A stretch of 33,460 nucleotides of DNA from Alphaproteobacteria bacterium MarineAlpha9_Bin1 (GTDB lineage: Bacteria; Pseudomonadota; Alphaproteobacteria; TMED109), in the NCBI GenBank assembly GCA_002937675.1, contig PTKJ01000004.1, positions 1-33,460 on the forward strand. The letters run 5' to 3'. Positions within the stretch are counted from its first letter, which is position 1. The number at the start of each line of letters is the position of its first letter. The notes beneath the pieces are model-generated. The model was not told the DNA's origin. It made no database searches and saw nothing but the letters and a program-made list of their open reading frames with translations. The translations under genes were made by a program, and so were the position numbers. Shown here piece after piece: positions 20,892-32,103 of this stretch.

Positions 20892-20922
20892 GAGATAAGT
20901 GCAAATGTAACTTATTTACTCA
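20892..20922. terminator. weak hairpin between convergent xerC and sucD, possible transcription end
   Basis: GAGATAAGT-gcaaatgta-ACTTATTTACTC: 6-bp ATAAGT/ACTTAT core with GAG/CTC flanks. No clean T-run. Confidence 0.2.
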
Positions 20923-21787
20923 ATAATTTTGACATTTCTAATCCAATATTAGCCGGAGAATCAGCGACTATTACACCTGCTGATCTTAAAGCTTCTATTT
21001 TATCTTCAGCACCCCCATTACCACCCGATATAATTGCTCCTGCATGACCCATTCTCTTTCCTTCCGGAGCACTTAATCCCGCTATGAAAGCAACAATAGG
21101 TTTCTTAATTTTAATAGATTTAATAAACTCTGCTGCCTCTTCTTCAGAAGAACCTCCGATTTCTCCAATTAATACTATTCCTTTAGTGGCTTCATCAGCC
21201 AAAAAAAGCTCTAATATATCTACAAAATTAGTTCCAGGCACAGGATCTCCCCCTATCCCCACACAGGTAGACTGCCCCAAATTATAAGCAGAAGTTTGCG
21301 CTACAGCTTCGTAGGTTAGGGTTCCAGAGCGCGATACTATGCCTACACTTCCATCCATATGTATATGGCCTGGCATAATACCTATTTTACACTGATCAGG
21401 AGTAATTATGCCTGGGCAATTGGGTCCTATTAATCTGCATTTAGACTTTTCAAGTTTTTTTTTAACACCTACCATATCTAAAATGGGAATGCCTTCTGTA
21501 ATACAAACAACTAAATCCACACCAGCATTAATTGCCTCGATAATAGCATCACTAGCGTTTGAAGGTGGCACATAAATTACACTGGCATTTGCATTAGTTT
21601 TTTCAATAGCATCATTTACGTTATCAAAAACAGGTAATCCTAAATGAGAAGATCCTCCTTTCCCAGGGGAAACACCCCCTAATAAATTAGTACCATACTT
21701 GATAGCTTGCTCTGAATGAAATGTGCCCTGGGACCCAGTAAATCCTTGACAAATAACTCTTGTATTTTTATCTACAATTATTGACAC
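20912..21787 (-). CDS. sucD: succinyl-CoA synthetase alpha subunit
   Basis: [49 protein letters not shown]-type motif ([24 protein letters not shown]). Confidence 0.98.
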   Translation of the reverse strand: MSIIVDKNTRVICQGFTGSQGTFHSEQAIKYGTNLLGGVSPGKGGSSHLGLPVFDNVNDAIEKTNANASVIYVPPSNASDAIIEAINAGVDLVVCITEGIPILDMVGVKKKLEKSKCRLIGPNCPGIITPDQCKIGIMPGHIHMDGSVGIVSRSGTLTYEAVAQTSAYNLGQSTCVGIGGDPVPGTNFVDILELFLADEATKGIVLIGEIGGSSEEEAAEFIKSIKIKKPIVAFIAGLSAPEGKRMGHAGAIISGGNGGAEDKIEALRSAGVIVADSPANIGLEMSKLLSK

Positions 21788-21795
21788 CTAAAATA

Positions 21796-22959
21796 TTATC
21801 CTCTTATTTTAGAAACTACTTTTTTTGCAGCATCCCCTAAACTATTGGCAGAAATTATGTTTAGACCAGATTTTGATAAAATTTCTTTTCCCATATCAAC
21901 ATTAGTACCTTCCAACCTAACTACTAATGGAATATTCACTGAGCTTTCTTTTGCAGCAGCAACGACACCTTGAGCAATAGTATCGCATCTCATTATTCCG
22001 CCAAATATATTTATAAGGACGGCTTTTACATTGGTATCAGACAAAATTATTTTAAAAGCTGTTTTAACTTTTTCCTCAGAAGCACCTCCTCCTACATCAA
22101 GAAAATTAGCGGGTTCTCCTCCTTCTAATTTTATTATATCCATAGTAGCCATTGCCAACCCCGCACCGTTAACCATACAGCCTATATTGCCTTCTAAGCT
22201 AATATAATTAAGTCCGTTATTGAATGCCTCTAATTCTCTAGCATCTTCCTCATCACTATCTCTTAATGATTTAATATCAGGTTGTCTAAATAAAGCGTTA
22301 TCATCAAAATTAATTTTTGCGTCCAAAGCTATTACATTTTTATCTTTAGTAATTACTAAAGGGTTAATTTCTACCAAAATAGCGTCAGTTTCATAAACTA
22401 CCTTCGAAAGGGATAAAATAAAACTTACTGCATTTTTATATTTAGAATTTTTTAAATTAAGCTTACGAGCTAAATATTTAGCCTGATGTGGTTGCATTCC
22501 AATCAAAGGGTCCATATAAACTCTAAATATTTTTTCTGGTGTATTTTTTGCTACCTCCTCTATTTCTGTTCCACCCTCTGTAGAAACCATCATAACAAAT
22601 TGACCTTTGCTTCGATCTAATGTAACGCCAAGATAAAGTTCTGACTCTATTTCAATCCCCTCCTCTATGTAAACCTTTCGAACCTTTTGTCCTTCAGCAC
22701 CAGTCTGTGAGGTAATAAGGTTTTTTCCTATCATATTTTCTGCAATAGACCTTACTTCTTGAAGAGTATTAGCTATCTTTACTCCTCCTGCTTTTCCTCT
22801 ACCTCCAGCATGTATTTGAGCTTTAACAACCCACTTTTCGCCTTTGATATTTTTTGCTTTATCCTCAGCCTCGCGAGGAGAAAAAGCTACTTGTCCATTA
22901 GGAACTGGAACCCCATAATTAGACAAAATATTTTTAGCTTGATACTCGTGGATGTTCAT
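21796..22959 (-). CDS. sucC: succinyl-CoA synthetase beta subunit
   Basis: [61 protein letters not shown]. Confidence 0.98.
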   Translation of the reverse strand: MNIHEYQAKNILSNYGVPVPNGQVAFSPREAEDKAKNIKGEKWVVKAQIHAGGRGKAGGVKIANTLQEVRSIAENMIGKNLITSQTGAEGQKVRKVYIEEGIEIESELYLGVTLDRSKGQFVMMVSTEGGTEIEEVAKNTPEKIFRVYMDPLIGMQPHQAKYLARKLNLKNSKYKNAVSFILSLSKVVYETDAILVEINPLVITKDKNVIALDAKINFDDNALFRQPDIKSLRDSDEEDARELEAFNNGLNYISLEGNIGCMVNGAGLAMATMDIIKLEGGEPANFLDVGGGASEEKVKTAFKIILSDTNVKAVLINIFGGIMRCDTIAQGVVAAAKESSVNIPLVVRLEGTNVDMGKEILSKSGLNIISANSLGDAAKKVVSKIRG

Positions 22960-22981
22960 TATCTACAATCTAAAATGAGTG

Positions 22982-24010
<1,029 letters not shown>

Positions 24011-24895
24011 TTACTTATTTTCTCCTGCTTGTGCGGCATAAATTGAAGTATAACCCTTTGACCAATCAGGAGGAACTCTGCAGGGACGAGGATCATGCTG
24101 AGCCCACAGAGCTCTTTCTCCTCTAACTATAGTGTTAGCATGAATAGATGGATCTGGATGCGGGGTGTATGGCTTTGCATCAGCAGACGAATAACAATTT
24201 AACAATATGGGTCTTGGTTTTGAAGATTTACTTGCAGGAGAAGAATGTATAGTTCTCGCATTATGAATAGTCACGGAGCCTGCTGTACCTGTTAAGTACT
24301 TTACTTTCGAGGTATCTATTTCTTTTATATCATCCTGATTGATCGCTCCTAACCAATTGCCATCTTTATCATAATGATTATAGATTAGAGTATCGTGACT
24401 TCCTGGTAAGACAGCAACAGGACCATTAGTCATATCTGTATCCTCTAAATAACACCCTATAGTAAATACGTTATAATTAGTATGGGGAAAAAAAGGGATG
24501 TCTTGGTGCCAATGTACCTCATCTGATTCATCAAACCATTTAAAATTAAGTTTAGAATGATGAAAAGTTACATTTGGTCCTGCTAAATCTTGAGCCAAAT
24601 CAGCCATAAGACCTGTGGTAAAATTCCAGTATGCTTCATGTTGCTCGTCAGGTCTTTTAATGCGCCTCACTACAGGCCTATCTTTTGAGTGTTCTGGTGC
24701 AACATCAAATAATGTATCTGATTCCGTTAGTTCTTTACTTTCCTCTACAAAATTATGAGTAACTCTTTTTAAATTTTTAAGAATATCTTTATTTACAAAG
24801 TTTTCTAGATAAAGGTATCCATTTTTAAAATAGAACTCTCTTTGTTCTTGTTTCAGTAGTAAAGGCGTATAAGACAGCACTTCTTGAGATTTCAT
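24011..24895 (-). CDS. phytanoyl-CoA dioxygenase (PhyH) family Fe(II)/2-oxoglutarate oxygenase
   Basis: HWHQDIPFFPHTNYN (HxD), VLPGSHDTL, GSVTIHNARTIHSSPASKSSKPRPILLNCY (distal His and Arg). Confidence 0.87.
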   Translation of the reverse strand: MKSQEVLSYTPLLLKQEQREFYFKNGYLYLENFVNKDILKNLKRVTHNFVEESKELTESDTLFDVAPEHSKDRPVVRRIKRPDEQHEAYWNFTTGLMADLAQDLAGPNVTFHHSKLNFKWFDESDEVHWHQDIPFFPHTNYNVFTIGCYLEDTDMTNGPVAVLPGSHDTLIYNHYDKDGNWLGAINQDDIKEIDTSKVKYLTGTAGSVTIHNARTIHSSPASKSSKPRPILLNCYSSADAKPYTPHPDPSIHANTIVRGERALWAQHDPRPCRVPPDWSKGYTSIYAAQAGENK

Positions 24896-24956
24896 TTTAC
24901 TTTTCCAAACTATACCCTAGAAAATTTATCTTCTATCAAGTCGAGACAGAATAACC

Positions 24957-24987
24957 AAAAAACGGATTATATTCAAGCCAATATCCG
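24957..24987 (-). terminator. intrinsic terminator-like hairpin downstream of the Fe-ADH gene
   Basis: Minus strand CGGATATTggcttgAATATAATCCGTTTTTT: 5-bp CGGAT/ATCCG stem plus inner ATT/AAT, followed directly by T6. Confidence 0.45.
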
Positions 24988-25037
24988 ATCAAATTGTATT
25001 GTTTAATCTCTGTTTTTGATTATTAATATTATATTTA

Positions 25038-26201
25038 CTACCATAGCAATTTATAAATATCGATTATCTCCATATTTGATGGTACTCTAGGATTATTGCC
25101 TGGGGAACCAGAAGCAATAGCTTGTTCGGCCATAATTTCTAATTTATTCATAAAATCTTTTTTATCTATTCCAAACTCTTTAAGAGTAGGCACATTAAGT
25201 TCTTCATTAAGTGCAGACAATTCTGATAATAATTTTGTATTTGCTACTTTATCATCATCACCTATTGAAGCCACACCCATAGCACGTGCACAATCTGCAT
25301 AACGTTTAGTTGCAGCTGGAATAGAATATTCTGTTACAGAAGGTAACAACATAGCATTGGATAAGCCATGAGGCACATGATAAAATGCACCAATTGGTCT
25401 ACTCATACCATGAACTAATGCAACTGAAGCATTAGAAAAGGCTATTCCTGCCAACGTTGCACCTAACATCATAGCCTCTCTAGCTTTTCTATTACTACCA
25501 TCATTATATACATCACGAAGATTAGGGGCTAATAATTTCATAGCTTCTATTGCTTGAGCATCACTATAAGGATTAGCTTTTTTACTAACGTAAGCTTCCA
25601 TAGCGTGTGTCAATGCATCTATACCAGTATCAGCAGTAGTCCTTTTTGGTACGCTTAAGCTCAATTCATAATCAACTAATGCTGCAGTAGGCATAAAAGC
25701 TAAACCTACACAAAGCATTTTCTCATCTGTCTTTTCATCTGAAATGATTGTAAAACGTGTTACCTCTGAACCTGTGCCAGCAGTAGTAGGAATAGCTATA
25801 ATAGGAATGCCAGGTTCAGATACAATACGAGGAAATTTATAATCCCTCATTATACCACCATACTTACCTAAAATACTGATAGCCTTTGCACTATCCATAG
25901 GGCTACCTCCTCCTAAAGCTATAATGCAATCATAATTTCCACTCTTAACTTTTTCTACTCCTAGTTGAATAGATTCAGCAGTAGGTTCTGGCATTGTATC
26001 TTCAAAAACATCAACATCAGAATTAATTCCACTTAACTTAAGAGTTTCCTGAATTTTTTTTGTATATCCAAGTTTAACCATAATATTATCTGTTATAATG
26101 ATTGGATTGTTGTAATTTAATACTCTTAAAATATTACCTACTTCTTGACTAGCTTTGGCACCAATCTGCAAAATACGAGGTAAATTTATTTGATTAGACA
26201 C
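25038..26201 (-). CDS. iron-containing (group III) alcohol dehydrogenase (GTG start)
   Basis: ALGGGSPMDSAKAISIL, IPTTAGTGSEVTRF, TADTGIDALTHAMEAYVS, ALVHGMSRPIGAFYHVPHGLSNAMLLP (metal-binding His). Confidence 0.93.
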   Translation of the reverse strand: MSNQINLPRILQIGAKASQEVGNILRVLNYNNPIIITDNIMVKLGYTKKIQETLKLSGINSDVDVFEDTMPEPTAESIQLGVEKVKSGNYDCIIALGGGSPMDSAKAISILGKYGGIMRDYKFPRIVSEPGIPIIAIPTTAGTGSEVTRFTIISDEKTDEKMLCVGLAFMPTAALVDYELSLSVPKRTTADTGIDALTHAMEAYVSKKANPYSDAQAIEAMKLLAPNLRDVYNDGSNRKAREAMMLGATLAGIAFSNASVALVHGMSRPIGAFYHVPHGLSNAMLLPSVTEYSIPAATKRYADCARAMGVASIGDDDKVANTKLLSELSALNEELNVPTLKEFGIDKKDFMNKLEIMAEQAIASGSPGNNPRVPSNMEIIDIYKLLW

Positions 26202-26269
26202 TTTTAATCCCCAATTTAAATACTAGAAATTTATTACTAAATTAAAGCATATAAATATCATATATTAAC

Positions 26270-27763
26270 TTACTTCATCAACGGCATAGTAAATAATGCA
26301 CCCTCTTTTATTCCTGATGGCCATCGAGAACTTATAGTTTTTATTTTAGTATAAAATCTTACTCCATCCATACCGTGAGCATTATTTGAACCAAAAAGAG
26401 AATCTTTCCAGCCTCCAAAACTATGATATGCTACAGGAACTGGAATAGGGATATTTATACCAACCATACCTATATTTGCTTTAGATGCAAAATCCCTGGC
26501 ACTATCTCCATCTCTAGTAAAAATTGATACACCATTACCATATGGATTGGATTTAACTAAATCTAATGCTTGTTTATAATCCGGCACTCTAACAGTAGAT
26601 AATACTGGTCCAAATATTTCCTGATCATATATAGACATACCTGGTTTAACGTTATCAAATAAGGTTCCTCCAATAAAATTACCATTTTCATAACCTTGTA
26701 ATTTTAAATTTCTGCCATCTACTATTAAATCAGCACCAGCTTTTTCCCCCTCTCCAATCAAAGTAGTAATTCTATCCAATGACTCTTTTGTCACAATAGG
26801 GCCCATTTCCGCCTCAGGATCATCCCATGGTCCTACTTTCAATGAGCTAACTTTAGGTGCTATTTTTTCAATTAATCTATCTCCGACATCTCCTACTGCT
26901 ACTGCCACACTTATTGCCATACAGCGCTCTCCAGCAGAACCATATGCAGCCCCCATTAAAGCGTCTACAGCTTGATCTAAATCAGCATCTGGCATAATCA
27001 CCATATGATTCTTTGCTCCACCTAAAGCTTGAACCCTTTTTCCAGATAATGAACCCCTAGAATAAACGTGTTTTGCCACAGGCGTAGAGCCCACAAAAGA
27101 AACTGCTGATATATCAGGATGATCTAAAATTGCGTTCACTGCTTCTTTATCCCCATTTACCAGGTTTAAAACTCCAGCAGGTGCTCCTGCTTCTTCTAAT
27201 AATTCTGTTAGCCTTATAGGACATGAAGGGTCTCTTTCACTGGGTTTTAATATGAAAGTATTCCCACATGCTATAGCAATAGGATACATCCATAGCGGAA
27301 CCATAGCTGGAAAATTAAATGGTGTTATTCCGGCAGCAATACCAACTGGTTGACGTATAGAAAAACTATCTACTCCTGTCCCCACCTGTTCTGTAAATTC
27401 TCCTTTTAACAAATGAGGAATACCACAAGCAAACTCAACAACCTCTAAACCTCTAACTACTGATCCTTTAGCATCAGCCAAAGTCTTTCCATGTTCTCTT
27501 CCAACTAAGTCTGCTAATTCATCAATATTTTCTTCTATTAGCTGCTTATACTTAAATAAAATTCTAGCTCGTTGAATAGGAGGAGTCTCGCTCCACTCTG
27601 GTAATGCTTTCTTTGCTGCATTTACGGCCTTATCTACATCAGAAATAGACGCTAATGCTACCTTACTTTCTACTTCACCTGTAGCGGGGTTAAAAACATC
27701 TCCAAATCTCGATGATTCATCTGATACTAAATTACCACCAATTCTATGTCCTATAACTTTCAT
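26270..27763 (-). CDS. mmsA: CoA-acylating (methyl)malonate-semialdehyde dehydrogenase family
   Basis: AAGITPFNFPAMVPLWMYPIAIACGNTFILKPSERDPS, SAGERCMAISVAVAVGD (catalytic Cys), EIFGPVLSTVRV, PIPVPVAYHSFGGWKDSLFG. Confidence 0.93.
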   Translation of the reverse strand: MKVIGHRIGGNLVSDESSRFGDVFNPATGEVESKVALASISDVDKAVNAAKKALPEWSETPPIQRARILFKYKQLIEENIDELADLVGREHGKTLADAKGSVVRGLEVVEFACGIPHLLKGEFTEQVGTGVDSFSIRQPVGIAAGITPFNFPAMVPLWMYPIAIACGNTFILKPSERDPSCPIRLTELLEEAGAPAGVLNLVNGDKEAVNAILDHPDISAVSFVGSTPVAKHVYSRGSLSGKRVQALGGAKNHMVIMPDADLDQAVDALMGAAYGSAGERCMAISVAVAVGDVGDRLIEKIAPKVSSLKVGPWDDPEAEMGPIVTKESLDRITTLIGEGEKAGADLIVDGRNLKLQGYENGNFIGGTLFDNVKPGMSIYDQEIFGPVLSTVRVPDYKQALDLVKSNPYGNGVSIFTRDGDSARDFASKANIGMVGINIPIPVPVAYHSFGGWKDSLFGSNNAHGMDGVRFYTKIKTISSRWPSGIKEGALFTMPLMK

Positions 27764-27800
27764 TTGTAAAACTCCTAGTTAAGTGTTCAATTTAACCTTA

Positions 27801-28739
27801 TTATGCATACAGAGCAATAAACCAACAAAAATATGTCAAAACAAAAATAATTCCTACAGGTCTTTTATAATTCCATTTCATCAAAGAGAATAAAAGTAAA
27901 AATACTGCAGCAACTATTAAAGGGTACGTCTCTGTAAGACTGTACCCTGACCCTGACCTACCTCCACTATCATATATATCTGCAATAACTGTTGCTGCGC
28001 CAATACCTAATACATTAAATATATTGGATCCCACTATATTACCGATCGCCACATTATATTCTTTCTTAATAGATGCTATTAAAGATATTACAACTTCTGG
28101 AAGGGAAGTTCCTAAAGCTAAAATGCTCAATCCTATTATAGTTGCGGAAATACTAAAATCAATTGCCATAGATTTTGCTCCAGCCACCAATAGTATAGAA
28201 CCCAACATTACTCCTATAATACCTATAGACATCTGAAAAAGAGATTTATATGGTTTTATTTCGGGAGATTTTAAAACTTCTTCAGGATGTTTCTTCCCAT
28301 ATCTAAAAGAGTAGACTAGATAGGCAGCTAGTAACAAGATAAACAGTATGGCCGTATGATTCTTCCAAAAAATACCAGAAAGAAGTAATACAGTAAATAA
28401 CAGGGTAATTGCTAATAAAAAAATCACATCTCTTTTTAAATATAGTCCGTCTGACCTAACAGGTAATATTATAGCTGCAGCTCCCAATGCAAGAAATACA
28501 TTAGCAAAGTTAGAGCCCATAATATTTCCAAGGCCCGCATCTGCAGCTTTATTAAGACTAGAAAAAACAGATACAAAAAGTTCAGGAGCTGATGTACAGA
28601 AAGCGACTATTGTAGATGATATTATATAAGGTGACACCCCTAGAAAGTTAGCAGTATTTACTGTACCTTTTACTAAATAGTTTCCAGCAATAGCAAGGAA
28701 GGAAACTCCAATAATGATTTGAATATAATATAATTCCAT
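27801..28739 (-). CDS. calcium/sodium antiporter (CaCA superfamily, YrbG-like)
   Basis: Two alpha-repeats: ISSTIVAFCTSAPELFVSVFSSL...GNIMGSNFANVFLALG and ISATIIGLSILALGTSLPEVVISLIASI...GNIVGSNIFNVLGIG. Multiple TM segments. Confidence 0.92.
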   Translation of the reverse strand: MELYYIQIIIGVSFLAIAGNYLVKGTVNTANFLGVSPYIISSTIVAFCTSAPELFVSVFSSLNKAADAGLGNIMGSNFANVFLALGAAAIILPVRSDGLYLKRDVIFLLAITLLFTVLLLSGIFWKNHTAILFILLLAAYLVYSFRYGKKHPEEVLKSPEIKPYKSLFQMSIGIIGVMLGSILLVAGAKSMAIDFSISATIIGLSILALGTSLPEVVISLIASIKKEYNVAIGNIVGSNIFNVLGIGAATVIADIYDSGGRSGSGYSLTETYPLIVAAVFLLLFSLMKWNYKRPVGIIFVLTYFCWFIALYA

Positions 28740-28767
28740 TGTAAAGTTTTAGGCCACATACATAGTT

Positions 28768-29547
28768 TTATTCAATATTTGCAATACTTGATTTAATTCG
28801 TGATATAGCTTGAGCCGGATTCAATCCCTTTGGACAAGCATTAGTGCAATTCATAATCGTATGGCATCTATATAGCTTAAATGAGTCTTTTAAAAATTCT
28901 AATCTGCTTTTAGAAGATTCATCACGAGAGTCTGAAATCCACCTATAAGCTTGCAGTAATGCAGCAGGACCTAAATATTTATCACCGTTCCACCAGTATG
29001 AGGGACAACTTGCAGAACAACAGAAACAAAGTATACACTCGTAAGCCCCATCTATCTCCTTTCTTTCCTCTGGACTTTGTAATTGTTCTTTTTCAGATTT
29101 AGAAGGCATTGTGCTTTGTAGCCAAGGTTTCACTGATGCATATTGTTTATAAGCATCAGATAAATCAGGAACTAGATCTTTTATAATTTTCATATGAGGC
29201 AGCGGATATATTTTTACGACACCTTTTACATCTTTAATATGTTTAATACATGCTAAAGTATTTGTACCGTCTATATTCATAGAACAAGATCCACATACTC
29301 CCTCTCTACAAGAACGTCTAAATGTGAGAGAAGAATCAATTTGACTTTTAATGTAGATAAGAGCATCTAAAACCATTGGACCACACTCATGCATATTGAT
29401 TTCAAAGTAATCTACTCTAGGGTTGTTGCTAGAATCAGGATCATACCTGTATATTTCTAGTGCTCTTTTATTAGGTACATCTCTACTTAGCTTAAATCTG
29501 TTTCCTTTCAAGACTTTGGAATTTTTGGGAAGATTAAAAGCCACCAT
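28768..29547 (-). CDS. sdhB: succinate dehydrogenase iron-sulfur subunit
   Basis: [25 protein letters not shown] and [33 protein letters not shown]. Downstream of sdhA. Confidence 0.98.
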   Translation of the reverse strand: MVAFNLPKNSKVLKGNRFKLSRDVPNKRALEIYRYDPDSSNNPRVDYFEINMHECGPMVLDALIYIKSQIDSSLTFRRSCREGVCGSCSMNIDGTNTLACIKHIKDVKGVVKIYPLPHMKIIKDLVPDLSDAYKQYASVKPWLQSTMPSKSEKEQLQSPEERKEIDGAYECILCFCCSASCPSYWWNGDKYLGPAALLQAYRWISDSRDESSKSRLEFLKDSFKLYRCHTIMNCTNACPKGLNPAQAISRIKSSIANIE

Positions 29548-29570
29548 GTTATTCTCCTAATAAAATTAAA

Positions 29571-31355
29571 TTAATATTTCCTAGCTTTGGGAGGAAAGCT
29601 CTGCACATCATTTGTGAGGGTGTTTAAAGTTACTTCACTGGTATCCAATTCTATCTCACCTGCAGTTTCCCAAACTAAGCTATGGACTAGCCATTCTTCA
29701 TCATTACGTTCAGGATAATCCTCTCTTGCATGTGCTCCTCTACTTTCCTCTCTATTCTTAGCAGATGCCATTGTCACCATAGCTTGCGCAATCAAATTTT
29801 TTAATTCTAAAGTTTCAAGCAAATCCGTATTCCATATCAAAGATTTATCTTTAATAGCTACATCATTAAATTTGGACCAAACATTTTTAACTCTCTGCAT
29901 ACCTTTATCTAAAATTTTTCCAGTCCTAAATACTGCACAATTTTCTTGCATAGCTTTTTGCATTTCAAGTCTTAGATCAGATGTTCTGGCAGAACCTTTA
30001 GAATTTCTAACAGAGTCAAACCTATCCATAATTTTTTCTATACTATTTTTAGGGAGAGACTTTTGAGTTTTACCTGGGACCAAAGTTTCTGCAAGATGAA
30101 TGCCTACTGCCCTACCAAAAACTACCAAATCCAAAAGCGAGTTGGATCCCAATCGATTTGCACCATGGACAGAAACACAAGCTGTCTCTCCTACCGCACA
30201 TAATCCCGGAACCACATTTTTTTTATCATTTCCTCCGAGAAGAACCTCTCCTGTATATTTAGACGGAATTCCTCCCATATTATAATGGCAAGTGGGTAAG
30301 ACAGGAATTGGCTGTTTTGTGACGTCTACTCCTGCAAATATTCTTGCCGTTTCTTTAATACCTGGAAGACGTTCGTTAATAACTTTTGAGTCTAAATGTT
30401 CTAAATGAAGATATATATGGTCTCCCTCTTCTCCTACACCTCTTCCTTCATGAATTTCCAAAGTCATAGCTCTTGATACCACATCTCTAGAAGCCAAATC
30501 TTTGGCATGAGGCGCATACCTTTCCATAAACCTTTCTCCTTCCTTATTAGTTAAGTATCCTCCTTCTCCTCTAGAACCTTCAGTAATTAAACAGCCAGCA
30601 CCATATATTCCCGTCGGATGAAACTGAACAAATTCCATATCCTGAAGTGGAAGACCTGCTCTTAGAACCATTGCATTTCCATCTCCCGTACAAGTATGAG
30701 CGGAAGTACATGAAAAATAAACTCGTCCATAACCTCCTGTAGCTAACACAACTGACTGAGCTTTAAATCTATGTATGCTTCCATCCTCTAAACACCAAGC
30801 AATTACCCCTCTACAAACTCCCTCATCCATTACTAAATCCAAAGCAAAATACTCTATAAAAAATTCAGCATTATTTTTAATCGTTTGCTGATAAAGAGTA
30901 TGTAAAATTGCATGACCTGTTCTATCAGCTGCAGAACAAGTTCTATGAGCTTGTGCACCATCACCAAATTCAGTAGTCATGCCTCCAAAAGGTCTCTGAT
31001 AAATTTTTCCCTCCTCAGTTCTTGAAAATGGGACTCCATAATGCTCTAGCTCTATTACTGCAGCACTAGCCTCTTTGCACATGTATTCGATGGAATCTTG
31101 ATCTCCAAGCCAGTCACTGCCTTTTACAGTATCATACATGTGCCATCTCCAATCATCTTTACCCATATTCCCCAATGCTGCGCTAATTCCTCCTTGTGCA
31201 GAAACAGTATGAGAACGAGTCGGAAAGACTTTTGTAATACAGGCAGTTTTTAATCCTTTCTCTACTAGTCCAAGAGTTGCTCTTAATCCTGCACCACCTG
31301 CACCCACCACCACTACATCATATTCATGATCGACTACTTTATATGCTTTATTCAT
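29571..31355 (-). CDS. sdhA: succinate dehydrogenase flavoprotein subunit
   Basis: [93 protein letters not shown]. Confidence 0.99.
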   Translation of the reverse strand: MNKAYKVVDHEYDVVVVGAGGAGLRATLGLVEKGLKTACITKVFPTRSHTVSAQGGISAALGNMGKDDWRWHMYDTVKGSDWLGDQDSIEYMCKEASAAVIELEHYGVPFSRTEEGKIYQRPFGGMTTEFGDGAQAHRTCSAADRTGHAILHTLYQQTIKNNAEFFIEYFALDLVMDEGVCRGVIAWCLEDGSIHRFKAQSVVLATGGYGRVYFSCTSAHTCTGDGNAMVLRAGLPLQDMEFVQFHPTGIYGAGCLITEGSRGEGGYLTNKEGERFMERYAPHAKDLASRDVVSRAMTLEIHEGRGVGEEGDHIYLHLEHLDSKVINERLPGIKETARIFAGVDVTKQPIPVLPTCHYNMGGIPSKYTGEVLLGGNDKKNVVPGLCAVGETACVSVHGANRLGSNSLLDLVVFGRAVGIHLAETLVPGKTQKSLPKNSIEKIMDRFDSVRNSKGSARTSDLRLEMQKAMQENCAVFRTGKILDKGMQRVKNVWSKFNDVAIKDKSLIWNTDLLETLELKNLIAQAMVTMASAKNREESRGAHAREDYPERNDEEWLVHSLVWETAGEIELDTSEVTLNTLTNDVQSFPPKARKY

Positions 31356-31371
31356 CAGAGAACTCCAAATA

Positions 31372-31701
31372 CTAAAACAACATAGTTAAAATAGAAAAAA
31401 TAGCAATGCCGGCAAAAATATAACAAGCGATATTAATAGACAAAATAGTTAAACTTCTATGTTTCAAATTATGAACGTAATCTTCAATTATAATTTGCAA
31501 TCCTAATTTTAGATGCAAAAAACTAATAATAAAAAATGCCGCCATAAAAAAAGCATTAAATGGATTGGAAAACCAATTATAAGTCTCTTGAAAAGAAGAA
31601 CCCTTCATACAAATAATTGAATAGACAATCCAAATTGACAGAGGACTAATGGCTAAGGCCGAATATCTTTGGAATTTCCTATGAGTTACTACATTTTTCA
31701 A
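31372..31701 (-). CDS. sdhD: succinate dehydrogenase membrane anchor subunit
   Basis: About 109 aa with three TM segments, [15 protein letters not shown]. Position between sdhC and sdhA. Confidence 0.92.
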   Translation of the reverse strand: MKNVVTHRKFQRYSALAISPLSIWIVYSIICMKGSSFQETYNWFSNPFNAFFMAAFFIISFLHLKLGLQIIIEDYVHNLKHRSLTILSINIACYIFAGIAIFSILTMLF

Positions 31702-31705
31702 AATG

Positions 31706-32101
31706 CTACATCCATATTAATATTCCTAAAACACAGGTTAATACTAATGTTAAAACACAAACGAATAACCCACTCCATTTGACAGATGGAATGGACATAC
31801 CAATATCATTGTCCCACAAAAAATATCGGACGCCATTTAAAGCATGAAAAATGATTGCTAACAACCATAAAAATAATAATCCCTTTCCTACCAAGCTATT
31901 TACTATACAGTTCCACCATTTATAAGTTTCTTCACCCATTGCGGTAAAAAATACAAAAATAACAGATAAGAGTAGTCCAAATGCTAAAAAAACTCCTGTG
32001 AATCTATGAAAAATTGATAAAATTGATGTTATCTGAGGTTTGTATATTTGTAAGTGTGGAGAAAGTGGTCTCTTATTTGTTTTGTTTTCTATAGTATCCA
32101 T
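31706..32101 (-). CDS. sdhC: succinate dehydrogenase cytochrome b556 subunit
   Basis: RPLSPHLQIYKPQITSILSIFHRFTGVFLAFGL, HALNGVRYFLWD. Confidence 0.95.
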   Translation of the reverse strand: MDTIENKTNKRPLSPHLQIYKPQITSILSIFHRFTGVFLAFGLLLSVIFVFFTAMGEETYKWWNCIVNSLVGKGLLFLWLLAIIFHALNGVRYFLWDNDIGMSIPSVKWSGLFVCVLTLVLTCVLGILIWM

Positions 32102-32103
32102 AT

